A stretch of DNA of 64,000 nucleotides. Origin: Polymyxa betae (Eukaryota; Endomyxa; Phytomyxea; Plasmodiophorida; Plasmodiophoridae). The stretch lies in NCBI GenBank assembly GCA_003693705.1, contig RBZT01000125.1, positions 372,001-436,000 of the forward strand, given 5' to 3'. Made by a program: the position numbers and the translations under genes. The notes under the pieces were generated by a model. It searched no databases. It was given only the letters and a program-made list of their open reading frames with translations, and was not told the DNA's origin. This document shows, piece after piece, positions 21,754 to 31,909 of this stretch; position 1 is the stretch's first letter; each line of letters opens with the position of its first letter.

Positions 21754-22147
21754 GACTGTCGCAACTAGAAGTCCCTAAAGCTCGAATAACGACAGAAAGA
21801 TATCAATGAGCTGGATGATGTCGGCGCCTCACTTATACTCAACGAGGTGGGTTGAGGGCGCAACCCTTCAGAGCAGCCTTCTGTCCCCGTTCAGCAACAT
21901 AGTGTAACATTACCGCAACAAAGCTCTTCATGTCCAGTTTGCAAGGAAGGGTCACTCGCTCATTTAATACTACTAAGTCGTATGATTTCTTAAAGCTTGC
22001 TTTAAAGATTTTTTTGCGATGGAGAAAACATCCATGTCGGGATTCGAGCTGTGTCCCGATGTTGGCTTTATAGGTATTAGGAATGCTTCCCTCCTTACGA
22101 TATTCAACACGAGATCGGTTGTCATCTAAAAGCCTGCCGTTTGAAGT
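21754..22147. other. Intergenic region between Rpn7 and unknown minus-strand gene
   Basis: 394 bases, holding the Rpn7 promoter and the 3' flank of the next gene. A 31-codon minus-strand frame (about 21840-21932) has no recognisable content. Nothing else seen. Confidence 0.4.
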
Positions 22148-22999
22148 TTATTGGCTACTATATTGGAGAGACATACATCCAGTGTTTAGGAGGTTGGTAA
22201 TATCGATGGCAACCCCTTGAATCTCGTCTCGAATTCGCACAGCATGACCAGATACCTTCCGGGCCGAAAGCGCCCGGATGATCATACAGACTCCTGCTTT
22301 CGTTCGCCTGATTTCGCTTTCTCAGCTTGATATGGTCTGCATCTTGAGCAGTTATTGAAGGTAGTGATTCTATATATCTTTCCAGCGCTTCCATTGTATA
22401 ATTAGGCTCACGAACGACAGGTTTTTGGTCTTCTTCTGAGCGCCGTTGTGTCAGTTTTCGTTCTCGCCACTCCTCGATGCTATGCCGTACTTGATCGATC
22501 AACGAACGATAAACAGGCCCAGGTGCGACTCGTTTCAGGGTGGAGACCGGCCACTGCTTGTATTCTGAAGTGGAGAAACTCGTGCTCACTTGCCAGCCAT
22601 GCTTGTGGATGCTTGGCGTTAGAGGCTGTATCGACGCTTGCTTCGTTGATGCCTTTGGAATCCCTGGAAACGTTGCAATTTGACCATCGAGAATTGAAGG
22701 TTTCAGATTTGGTGTTGTATCCCAAGGTGCTCGGATATGGCAGTTGTTTACTAATCCTGTTCTGCATTCAGGATTCCAGGGCGGTCTACGGCTGAGGCCC
22801 TGTTTATCATTTAACGAATTGCCATCCAAAAAAATGGATCAACCTTGGCTGCTCGCCTCAGTTCAGATAACGTTCGTATAACTTCTTCCCTAGCATCCTT
22901 TGCAACATCAGGTACGTCTTCATTAGTGAAAGCCTTTTCCGTTCCGCTGTATGACAATTTGCTATGAATGCTACCGACTTTTGGTCTTCTCTTTGTCAT
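22148..22999 (-). CDS. Unrecognised basic protein, helical C-terminal half
   Basis: Exon 1 opens MTKRRPKVGSIHSKLSYSG and continues DVAKDAREEVIRTLSELRRAAK; a 45-base intron (about 22802-22846) then joins in frame to GLSRRPPWNPECRTG. The second exon is a long unbroken reading frame with Pro/Ser-rich linkers and a helix LIDQVRHSIEEWRERKLTQR plus YTMEALERYIESLPSI. A further intron near 22190-22280 probably leads to a last exon ending GVAIDITNLLNTG and TAA at 22148-22150; its left border is uncertain. I do not recognise the family. The basic N-terminus and short coiled-coil pieces would suit a cytoskeletal or nuclear protein, but that is only an impression. Confidence 0.6.
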
Positions 23000-23143
23000 T
23001 CTTTACAAAAATCTCTTATCATCAACTCGGCATTGATTTAATTCAATCCGAGTACTATCATCGATCATAGAAAAATCTCCAACTATCATTACAAATATAA
23101 CGAGATATAATTCATTTTCTGAGTTTATCTTTGAGTTAGGAAC

Positions 23144-23709
23144 TTAGAATCCCTTGAACTGCTTTTTGGCGGCCTTAGCCTGCTTAGTAGCAGCTCGTTC
23201 AATACGAAGAACGTTGAAGCAGACGGTCTTGGAAAGAGGACGGCACTGGCCGACAGTGACGACATCGCCTTCGCTAACACGGAAGCAAGGAGAGCAATGA
23301 ACCGACATGTTCTTATGACGCTTCTCATAACGGTTGTACTTTCGGACGTAGTGCAGGTAATCACGACGAATGACGATGGTACGCTTCATCTTGGTGGATT
23401 TCACGACACCAGACAAGATACGACCACGAATGGAGACGTTGCCGGTAAACGGGCATTTCTTGTCGATGTAGCCGCCAACCATGGCCTAGACACTAATAAG
23501 AACATGATTGAGGAAGGATGCAGCAGATAGAGATCTACCTCCTTGGGGGTACGGAAGCCCAGACCGACATTCTTGTAGTAATGGGTCCTCTGCTTCTTGT
23601 TCTTCTTGCCCAGAACACGACGAACGCCCTGAAAGATGGTGGGCTGCTTCTGGTAGGCCTTCTCGACCTGCTCGACGTGAGCGGCTGCGGAGGCGACGGC
23701 GGAAGACAT
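23144..23709 (-). CDS. RPS11: 40S ribosomal protein S11 (uS17)
   Basis: Component of the small ribosomal subunit binding 18S rRNA. The protein starts at 23709, and a single intron of about 50 bases joins GLGFRTPKE to [21 protein letters not shown]. The second exon has [51 protein letters not shown] and the FKGF end. The N-terminus ([20 protein letters not shown], then KQPTIFQG) and overall length (about 170 residues) match eukaryotic S11. Divergent from the NIPA-like gene; the gap of 375 bases should hold both promoters. Confidence 0.96.
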
Positions 23710-24084
23710 GGCTTCAAAGACGAATTTGTCGATGGAGAATACTCAAGCCGATGTGCGCATTGTAGTCCGCAAATATATTGCAGGTCCCCTATATAAACAC
23801 CGTCACGGACTTGCCAGAGGAAATTTTCCACATAAAAATCTTGAAAATAAAGCCAATCCGATGCTGAAGTTCCGGCCCGATTACAAATTGAGGACCTCTA
23901 ATGAATAAAGATGTTGCAATATGTTCGGAGATAGGATAAGATAGCGATGCGTTATAGTTCGGCCATTTTGGGGGTTCTGGCATCCAGGTGATTGCTGTGA
24001 CCATCAGTTAAATGGGGTGGTGGTCTCGCCATAGTTACTATTACGTCAGACTTGTTGTTATTTCACATTTAACGACGTCGGGTC
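23710..24084. other. Bidirectional promoter region RPS11 / NIPA-like gene
   Basis: 375 bases without a supportable gene. No clear TATA box, telo-box or RNA gene was noticed. Confidence 0.4.
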
Positions 24085-25579
24085 ATGTGGCTCTATGGCG
24101 TACTATTAGCTTGCTGTGGATCTTTGTTCAGCTGCACGGGGCTTAACCTCCAACGGCTGTCTCAGGTCGTTATCGCCTGCAACATGCAACCCTGCAGAAT
24201 TACAACCCTGTCGTTCAGGTTCGTAATGCGAAACTGCCAATACATCGACAGAAGCGTCCGCATCAGCAGCCTTTGAATATCCTTGGTAAACACCCCCAGA
24301 ACGACAATTTCTTTCTTAATTCGCCTAGGAGTATCCTTCATGGTTCTAGAAGCGTTTTTCGACATGTATCTTGATCATCAGCTTGCATTTCGAAATCGCA
24401 TTGATATATTGCTAGGGCTGCTTATGAGTTCTCATCGAATTCGACTTTGGCGCCGTTCAGCGCTCTAACGCTTACTTTGAATATGGTTCTTGCTCCAGCA
24501 ATCTCAAACGAAAGAATACATCTGCAAGATGTATTCGTGTCTGCTGTTAGTATGGTTGGAAAAGCAGTTTGGACTGGAAATCTAAGCTCTGTGCAGATGG
24601 TCTTTGCGGGAACATCCATAGCTGTCAGGTTCAGCAATCATGAACCGCCAAATCTTGAACTCGCCGCCTTGATCGAAGTCTTGACACGCCCCATAGCACT
24701 CATCTGCTTATCGATTTTTTGCCTTTGGATTGTCCGCTTCTTAATTGCTGTGAAATCCAATTTATTTACATGTATACAGGCACTCCTTTCGATATTTATT
24801 CATGCATGTGATCCATCCAAGACCTTTGAGTACGAATATCGACAGCGTCTGCTTCAGGAGAGCGCACACCTTGAGGTTGGCGCTAATGACGTTTCGATTT
24901 TAACGAAGCTAATGCTATTTTGGCGTTTGTAGCTTAGTCCTGGAGATTCCATGACTGATCAACCTGAGAGGCCCTCTGAGCGTTCATGCCTTCAAAGTCT
25001 ATGGACATGCTCGTTCTTCAGCCTAACTTCAACCAATTGCAAGCTTCGTCTTCATCGATGCGCATTGCCGCTGTTTGCAGGATCAGTTGGTGCATGTACA
25101 GCCCTACTTGCCAAATCGCTCAATGAATTGCTCTACGTAACTTTAGCTGGCGACAATCAGGCATGCAATTTCGCTTTGCCAGCTTGTCATTTCTTAATCA
25201 GCTCCATTTAGTTTCATTATTTCGGGACCTGGATCATAGCTGCTCTATTGATCATCTCTGCATCTACACAGATAAAGTTCCTTAATATCTCCTTGCGCTT
25301 CTACGAGTCGCTTTGGGTAAACATCGCTGTCGAATGATGATATCAAAGTAAACATGTATGCAGGTTGTACCGTTATATTCTTCTTCATATATCCTCATGG
25401 CGTCCTCCTTTACAAGCATGGTGCTTGGTGATCTTGAACGACTAAGGGGATTACATCTTTTAGGATTCTTTCTGGGAATATTGTTGACCTTATCTGGCGT
25501 CTTCATTCTGTTGGTGCGAACTGCTGAGCATAGAGTTGGCCTGGTTTTGGATGATCCCAATGGCAGTACTTACATATAA
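24085..25579 (+). CDS. NIPA-like (DUF803) magnesium-transporter family protein
   Basis: Multi-pass membrane protein of the NIPA/DUF803 family, whose animal members transport Mg2+. The start exon (MWLYGVLLACCGSLFSCTGLN) is the first helix. Spliced exons give GVSFMVLEAFFDMAAYEF, then STLAPFSALTLTLNMVLAPA and SAVSMVGKAVW, which follow the family pattern of the paired helices, then LLAKSLNELLYVTLAGDNQ and finally WVVPLYSSSYILMASSFTSM, GLHLLGFFLGILLTLSGVFIL. At least six short introns were recognised, among them one that splits the codon of FFDM|AAYE. The second cytosolic stretch between about 24530 and 24930 is longer than in typical NIPA proteins. Confidence 0.78.
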
Positions 25580-25757
25580 TTCTCCAATCGACATATTACT
25601 TCAATCTACACTATTTACACTGTATGTCAAACAGACCATCAAACTGAACTTGTGTCTTTGACTTTAGGGCATTTTTCATTTGAGTTGTCGCAATAAGTTT
25701 TATTATCTCGTTCTATGGTCTTATATATTCTTATCTATCTCGACGATGGATGCTGTC

Positions 25758-28700
25758 TTAGACACTACGCCTCGTGCCTGTGCGCTTGGTATTCTGTTTC
25801 TCCAGCCTGGCGTTTGAAGCCCTATCAATACCAAAGGTGCTGAATACAGGAGTGCTTGTGCCATCATGTACTGCCGCTCGCAGTAGACCTTCCAATGTCA
25901 CATCAAATTCAAAATCGTTATTGACCGATTTCAAGTCTGAATCGCACATCCATTCAGGAACAGCTCGTTTGTTTTGCAGATCAAAGTAGCCAGATATTGT
26001 CGAAAACAGCCAACGCAATCGGTGCATTGGCAATGCTTCAGTAGAATATTTAAAATCGCTTGGAAGCCAGTCATTTGGCAGATTCCCTCGCGATGCCTTT
26101 ATGTCGTCTGATAACTCGACGATCGTTGGCAGCTTTGATTCGGCAAAGACGGGTGGGGATTGCTTGGCTGATACGAAAGAAAGAACATGTGAGATTCTTT
26201 TGGCATTCAGAGGACCGAATCCAGTATTCCCTGCTCTATACCATACGTGTTTGCACATGCCGTTGTCGCTTTTACCGAATTCTTGTATCCTGTTCTCGAT
26301 GTTTATCAGCGCTGATTGGGTGAAGACACCGTCATGAAAATATGTGAAATGTCGGCGAAAAAATTGTAAAATATTGTAGCCAGACAACGTAAGCTGTACG
26401 CATACGAATTAGGAAGGAAGCAGATATTGCAGTCACTAAACATACCGAAGTAACCAGCAGTTCGTCAGCGTGCTCTAAGGCTTGCGCGATACTGAATCGT
26501 TCTGATGAAAGGGAATCGGGCTGTTCGTCTCTTCCAAAATAGGTACGAATCCGTCGACTGTCATACCCATATTGGTGGCAAATCTGTTGCAGAATCCATT
26601 GAAGTAATTTTGCGAACTCGAGCGAAGTACAGAACGTAACGGCTGGTTGCGATGACATGCCAGAAACGGGGCAGAAATGATCCAGAAACGACAGGATTTG
26701 ATAATCGAATAGATCAACAATACGATGATAGCAATATGTTGGAACAAGACGTATTGGAACAGAGATGTGCCGTTTTTGCAGAAAATCCGGATTCAGATCG
26801 GGGTCAAATCGGCACAGAACACGACCGGCAAAGTCAATAACAGAAGACGGGATCATCGCACCCAATGCGTATACAACCGAAGCCAACGAACACACTCCCA
26901 CCAATGCCTCCAGATTTCGTTCCGCTTCGTCCGCTAATCCGAACTGCTGCTCGAGATAAATGGCGAACACATCCTCCAGAATCACATAATCCCATTTCGA
27001 GCGGGCAGGTAGCGCTTGCATCATCGTCCCGATATGATCGAATGCCACTGTGCATTGGGGCGAGAAGTTCGCCGTCCATTCCCGATTGTTTTGCTTCACC
27101 CAGATCCCTGGGTCCGCATAGCAGTGCGCTGCATACGCCGACGCCATAGTCCTCGACGTCGCCATGGTCGTGGTCAGCACGACGAACGCCGCTTTAGCTG
27201 CATTGAGATGAGAGGCGACGAGCCGAGTCGTGCCACTCTCTGAATCGCTTTCGATCACAACCAGACGAGCCTTATCGAATGGGCTTCTACTCAAATCGAG
27301 ATGGGAGGCACCATGAGGAAGAGAGGCCGCTCCGCTGACAATGTCGATCACGTTACCCAGTCTGGTATCAAAAGGGGAAGCGATCACCTGCCCTGCACCA
27401 GGCTCATTGTGAAATGGGACTTGTTCTGGGATCTCGATGATCGAGATCATGCGCTTGCAGGCGCCGGTGCAGAAAATCACTCGCCCGTTGCTGAATCCGG
27501 GCCGGAACCGCGATGGGTAGATGACCGCCTCAGCTCGGATGCGGTCGACCGACAAAGTCGAGAGCCAGAACGTGAACAGAGCGGCGCGAGCGTCGCCCTC
27601 TCGTGTCTGATGAAGAGGGCAGAATACGGCATTGCCTTCTTCCAGATCTTGCGCTCGCCATCGGGTCCCATCGTCCCGGATTACGACCCGGTCGCCGTCG
27701 ATAGAATCGGCCTGCAAGTCGAGTGGGATTTGGCTCTGATTGGCTAAAAGCCGTTGCCGAAACTCGTCAATGACATCCTGTTTCATTCGATCCCAAACGG
27801 TTCGCGATTGTCGCAGGAATTTCGGCGCCCATGTGACATGCCGGTCCTCGTCAGGCAGATCTTGGTACCCTTCAGGATATGTTTTACGGGCCACCAGCGT
27901 GCATATCGAATCTGGCAATGGCCATAATCTGATAGCATATCTGTTAACGACAAAACTATCGGGTTGGTGGACCAGGCAAGACTGCCACTGTTCAAGTGAG
28001 TATGAGAACCCTTCTTCGGGATTGTCGCAAAATTTGATCGATTCAGGAGCTGGACGTTCCGGGTCTGTTGCAAACTGAGTCGGAACAAGCCGTAATATTT
28101 GTTGATTATCCATTCTTGAAGCTCCTAGCAGAGGCAAAGCCTGGATGGGTTCGTACATTGTGCTGTTGATGATACCTTGCGAGACGGCAGCTTCCATCAC
28201 ATTCTGCAGTATATCTGGTGCTTTTTCCTCGGATAACTGGCGTCGAAGCTGACGCAGCTGAGTGTAGAGACCAACCATCGCCTCTTCGATATACTCACGC
28301 ATGGACACGTGATGATCATAGAAGATCACTTTCCGGAATATGACAAACCAGCTTATACCACTTGACGTCGATGCGTTCATACAGACAATATTCGACTCGT
28401 CAACATCGAGTCGTGTTAATGACGAGAAAGCCGAGCGCAGATGTCGGGCGAAGTATCGTATGGAAATGCTAACTATAAGCCGTGAAGCAAGGGCGTTCCA
28501 ACTGGTTTGAGATGGAGCAGGTACATCGATGCAGTAATAAAAGCAAGTATGACGCATACTGTCGGTTAAGGTTTCGTAAAGATGGTGTTGTTTGTTGGAG
28601 CTTCGCAGCGATAACATCCGATGCATTTCTGATGTAGAGCGTGCTGTGTAGTCCTTTCCATATTCTAAATTTGTGTCAGGCGCAGCTGCACCTGGACGAC

Positions 28701-28800
28701 TGATTAAAGGGCAATCCCGGGCCCAGATTCTTTCATTGTCGCGCAAATCGCGTCTTGCAAATGAGAACTGCTTATGCCAGCATCGTATTGAGGTGGACAT
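25758..28800 (-). CDS. PrimPol plus herpesvirus-type origin-binding-helicase-like protein, catalytic motifs eroded
   Basis: Two exons (26446-28800 and 25758-26393, intron of 52 bases) encode about 996 residues. The layout follows replicon proteins joining an archaeo-eukaryotic primase, a zinc-binding segment and a Herpes_ori_bp-type superfamily 2 helicase: residues 90-200 resemble a PrimPol (CIDVPAP; NASTSSGISWFVIFRKVIF), then NAVFCPLHQTREGDARAALF ... VIFCTGAC keeps the Cys-His-Cys-Cys zinc ligands, then LVVIESDSESGTTRLVASHL, VVLTTTMATSRTMASAYA, DYVILEDVFAIYLEQQF, VTFCTSLEFAKLLQWIL and, in exon 2, SGYNILQFFRRHFTYF. The positions expected to be catalytic are changed: D-x-D to DV, S-x-H to SWF, GxGKT to SESGTT, DE to ED. 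No stop or frameshift interrupts it. It may be a domesticated or decayed mobile-element or virus-derived gene. Family assignment is by motif order, not by search. Confidence 0.6.
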
Positions 28801-29322
28801 TGTTTATGATAGACATGACCTGAGATATTCACGTCTAAGATAAGCAGGATCGATAATGAAAATGAGTCCCGTCATGCAACGTCCTTAAGGGTACGGTGGC
28901 GATTTGACGTCCTTTCAAGTTAGATATCTGGAGACGTTAACCCTAATGATGACCTGAATCGCATTGTCCTTCGCTTTATAGTCATTCAAAATGATTAGAT
29001 GGAATCAGTAAATGAAGGTCATCCCCCGTCAGCTACTGATACAGTCTGAAAGGGTGTGTCCTTGATAGCCAAGAACTTCACAAGATGTTCGAATCCACAC
29101 CATTGAAGGATTTGCCGGAACGGCCTTGTGCTCAAGGTAGCCGCACCGCCCATTAACCAAAATCAGATCCGACGATTCCCTCCCATTCTCTCACATTCAG
29201 AGACAGCAAACCTTATAGCGCACAGCACATACGATGATGAAACTGAGATTTATTTGGTATCCATCATAGATATTGCTAATAGACACAGATAAGATCGATA
29301 TGGCTGAAGGTATTGGGCATTA
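28801..29322. other. Intergenic region between helicase-like gene and FKBP
   Basis: 522 bases. An AACCCTAA telomere-like motif occurs near 28937, about 140 bases upstream of the helicase-like gene. Sequence patterns resembling snoRNA boxes near 29231 are discussed and rejected elsewhere. No gene supported. Confidence 0.4.
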
Positions 29323-29908
29323 TCAGTTGATTTTGAGAAGTTCGACATCAAACAGGAGGGTGGCATTTGGAGGAATAATGTTCTAGTTAGTCAATAAGAA
29401 TACAGCAATGAGAAATTACAGGGTGAAACATACAGCAGCTCCAGCAGCACCATAGGCGAGATCAGACGGAATCGTCAACTTTGCACGTTCTCCCATTTTC
29501 ATTCCTAGAAGCGCTTCAGCATGGAATCTGGTGAGATTGCTACTCAAAAAAACTTACGTAGAACAGCCTGATCCCAACCGGCAATAACTTCACCCATGCC
29601 GACTCGAAACTGCATAAACATTTAGCCTACACGAAACCTGTTTGTTACAATGTTCACCTGAAAAGGTTTGTTCTTATCACGAGAGCTGTCGAACTTGACC
29701 CCATTTTGAAATGTGCCAATATAATGGACCTAGTAGAACAGTAAATTGGCCAGCAGACAGCACCATAACAAGTTTGTTTTACAGTGACGCGATCGCCCGG
29801 GTGTGGGCAAGGACCAGTTCCTTCCTGAACAATTTCTGAAGCGGCAACTTGTCAGTTTCAAATCCAGACACGATTCAAATCAATAGCACCTTTAGCGACA
29901 GAGGCCAT
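29323..29908 (-). CDS. FKBP-type peptidyl-prolyl isomerase
   Basis: Single-domain rotamase that isomerises prolyl bonds; target of FK506 in the family. Spliced from ATG 29908: [54 protein letters not shown], then [31 protein letters not shown] and [19 protein letters not shown] before the TGA at 29323-29325. The key pocket residues (Tyr in HYIG, Asp in FDSS, Phe in PFQ, Val-Ile in EVIAGW, Trp, Tyr in AYG, Phe in LLFDVEL) are all present. The first intron is only about 36 bases; the others are about 50. Length, about 120 residues, fits FKBP12-type proteins. Confidence 0.93.
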
Positions 29909-30383
29909 TATCGTGTAAGGATTTCAATTCCGAGAGTCGCTGCGAATATCCTGGGAGCATGTCATGACTGCAGCAAACGAAGGCCAGCATCGAGCTGTGA
30001 CAATGCTGAAACCTACCGGCGTAGAACTCGTAAGACGACCCAGCAAGTGACAATCTGAACACTATCTGACAAATGGCGACGGAGGCGATTTCCCCCGCGC
30101 AAACTGTCACTAACTGATACAGATTTACTCACAACAGGATCCAAACAGCTCCCTCCAACGATATCTAGTTGAATACCCTAAAGACTAAACAACAGAAAAA
30201 TTAGAGCGAAATTCCTTTAAGCTGTAATTGCATTGGACAAGGCTTTCAGAGATATGTTTCCCTAGTTGAGGAAAGGCAGGCGATTGATTTCCAAGTAGCT
30301 GGTAGCTGCAGAGTGCCATCTCAACGAATTCAAAGATTAGAATAGCCCCATCCCAGGGCCCAATGATGCTATATCATTTCAAA

Positions 30384-30758
30384 TCATGATTTGGTATTCG
30401 AGATCGGAATGTGAGCTGTGTGGTTCGGTTGATATTCAGCAGCTCTATGGAGAAACGTTTCATGCAGATTGCTAATGGCAGTTGCAGGCTGATAGAGTGC
30501 TGCCGACAGATTCTGATAGTCTAGTTGAAGGGCAACGACGGCTGACGCCCGACCCAGCGCAAACGCGTTGAGGACAATCGATAACAATCGGGATACGATG
30601 TTATAACTGCTGAACTCTAGTCGAAGGTCGCCATTTGCAAACATTAAAAATACGCTAGTGTCGGCAGCAAAAATTGGCCCTTTCTCCAATGGTTTGTTAT
30701 TAAGCGGTCTGACCTCATAACCAGCTTTAGTCGTGTAATATTCCAGCCTGCTAGTCAT
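30384..30758 (-). CDS. Unrecognised 124-residue protein
   Basis: A continuous frame from ATG 30758 to TGA encodes MTSRLEYYTTKAGYEVRPLN, a mixed strand/helix stretch (TSVFLMFANGDLRLEFSS) and a hydrophobic helix (IVSRLLSIVLNAFALG), ending in a polar tail. Downstream on the same strand, between about 30130 and 30350, lie further coding-like pieces (GAILIFEFVEMALCSYQLLG; GIQLDIVGGSCLDP) that may be additional exons of this gene, but I could not join them. No family recognised. Confidence 0.45.
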   Translation of the reverse strand: MTSRLEYYTTKAGYEVRPLNNKPLEKGPIFAADTSVFLMFANGDLRLEFSSYNIVSRLLSIVLNAFALGRASAVVALQLDYQNLSAALYQPATAISNLHETFLHRAAEYQPNHTAHIPISNTKS

Positions 30759-30867
30759 TCAGATATTCATTATTCTGACAAAATGGCTGGAGAGAAAATC
30801 TTCCTGAAACAACACGCATTTTTCTACAGGCTGTGAGACTTAATTTAATCTGGTGCGGTTTGAAGAC

Positions 30868-31525
30868 ATGGTAGGAAGGAATCCAAACGTGTTCCATCGG
30901 CAGATTGATGAATAACGTCCTGATTAGGCTAACGATGCTGTCAAGAAACGCGATCGAAAAGCGTCTTACATGTCGGCATTGTACACGAAAATCACTTTGG
31001 GCGTCCAGGTCTGACCTATGGACCGCTACACTGGATCAGAGCCCCTAACTGACAATCACCGATTTTTCAGGCGTTCTATCTATTGTTCCGGGTCTTGCTG
31101 TTCTGGAAATCGTACTCATCGTTCTGGGGCTGGATCATACTGTCTGCTAGCCAGATCATCTGTTATAATCTGGTGATATCGGCCATTGCCAGTGGTCGTC
31201 CTTATGCGTATTACCAAGATATTCTTTACATTGCTTGGTTCATTCAAGCCACTCTCATCCTCACAGATTACGCCTGGCTAGTCGGCCTTCTGGTATTGTT
31301 TTCAGCTCGGTCCGTACCTGTCGCAAGTATTAAACCGATTGTGTGCAGATTCCTGGGTATATTCTGTATAAGTTGGGAGGTTATATATTTTCAGCCTTGA
31401 AATCTACTGAGGCTCCAGACGCTCAAGAACCCGAATTAACTGACAAAGAACGAAAAAAGATGGCCAAATTAGAAAGGAAGAATAAGCAACAAGAAGGGCG
31501 ATTCGGTCGTCGTGCTACTCAATGA
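30868..31525 (+). CDS. SND2 / TMEM208 ER-targeting membrane protein
   Basis: ER membrane protein of the SRP-independent (SND) targeting route. An ATG at 30868-30870 is followed at once by an intron (about 30871-30927), so the first exon codes only the start Met; exon 2 reads ANDAVKKRDRKASYMSALYT and then KITLGVQ, exon 3 AFYLLFRVLLFWKSYSSFWGW, IICYNLVISAIASG and YIAWFIQATLILTDYAW. After another intron the protein continues through PGYILYKLGGYIFSAL to a Lys/Arg-rich tail (KERKKMAKLERKNKQQ) ending at 31525. Helix number, the short paired helices and the basic C-terminus match TMEM208/Snd2 (about 170 residues). An ATG at 30783 (MAGEKIFLKQHAFFYR) was considered as an alternative start but stops after 17 codons. 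Confidence 0.8.
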
Positions 31526-31909
31526 TTCTATGCTGGATAAGCATTACATTAGATTTATTATCTGTATGGTGTATGTTTTACTGTATCTCTAATTGTATAG
31601 ATTGAATATTCAACTAGCCCATGATAGACGCATGGTTCCAGACAATGATCCAAGTGAACTGGTTCCTGATGCCAAATCGCACATGAACGAAGCATTGCTT
31701 TGCACGTTCGCAAATTGCTCTAGTTGGGACGACGCTACTCTTGATTTTGTCTTTTCAGTTCTAGATTCGAAAATTCAGTTTAGTTGATTGGAAGCAACAT
31801 AGCCTTACTCTGAATTCATCAGCGATTGCCGATGAATGCTTGAGCTTTGGCTAACACCAACTGCGGAAGCTTGCTTCCTGGCCAATGCTCTATATTAACT
31901 TATTACAAT
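31526..31909 (+). other. Intergenic region with possible 51-codon ORF (31632-31787)
   Basis: Between the convergent SND2 and 5-phosphatase genes a plus-strand frame beginning MVPDNDPSELVPDAKSHM runs 51 codons. It may be a small gene, a terminal exon or chance; no relative is known to me. Confidence 0.25.

Noticed and set aside
26332-26470. Apparent frameshift between two overlapping minus-strand frames in the helicase-like gene
   Set aside because: A 52-base GT...AG intron (26394-26445) joins them in frame, so it is not a pseudogene break.
27301-27747. 148-codon plus-strand ORF inside the helicase-like gene
   Set aside because: Antisense shadow of a GC-rich coding stretch; no homology seen.
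29041-29120. tRNA T-loop-like GTTCGAATCC
   Set aside because: No matching T-stem, anticodon arm or acceptor stem could be drawn around it.
29231-29306. Box C/D snoRNA-like pattern (ATGATGA ... CTGA with a short ATAC/GTAT closing stem)
   Set aside because: The nearest D'-like CTGA is only two bases after the C box, no C' box is visible, and I know no rRNA complement for the presumed guide. It lies in the FKBP 3' flank and is probably chance.
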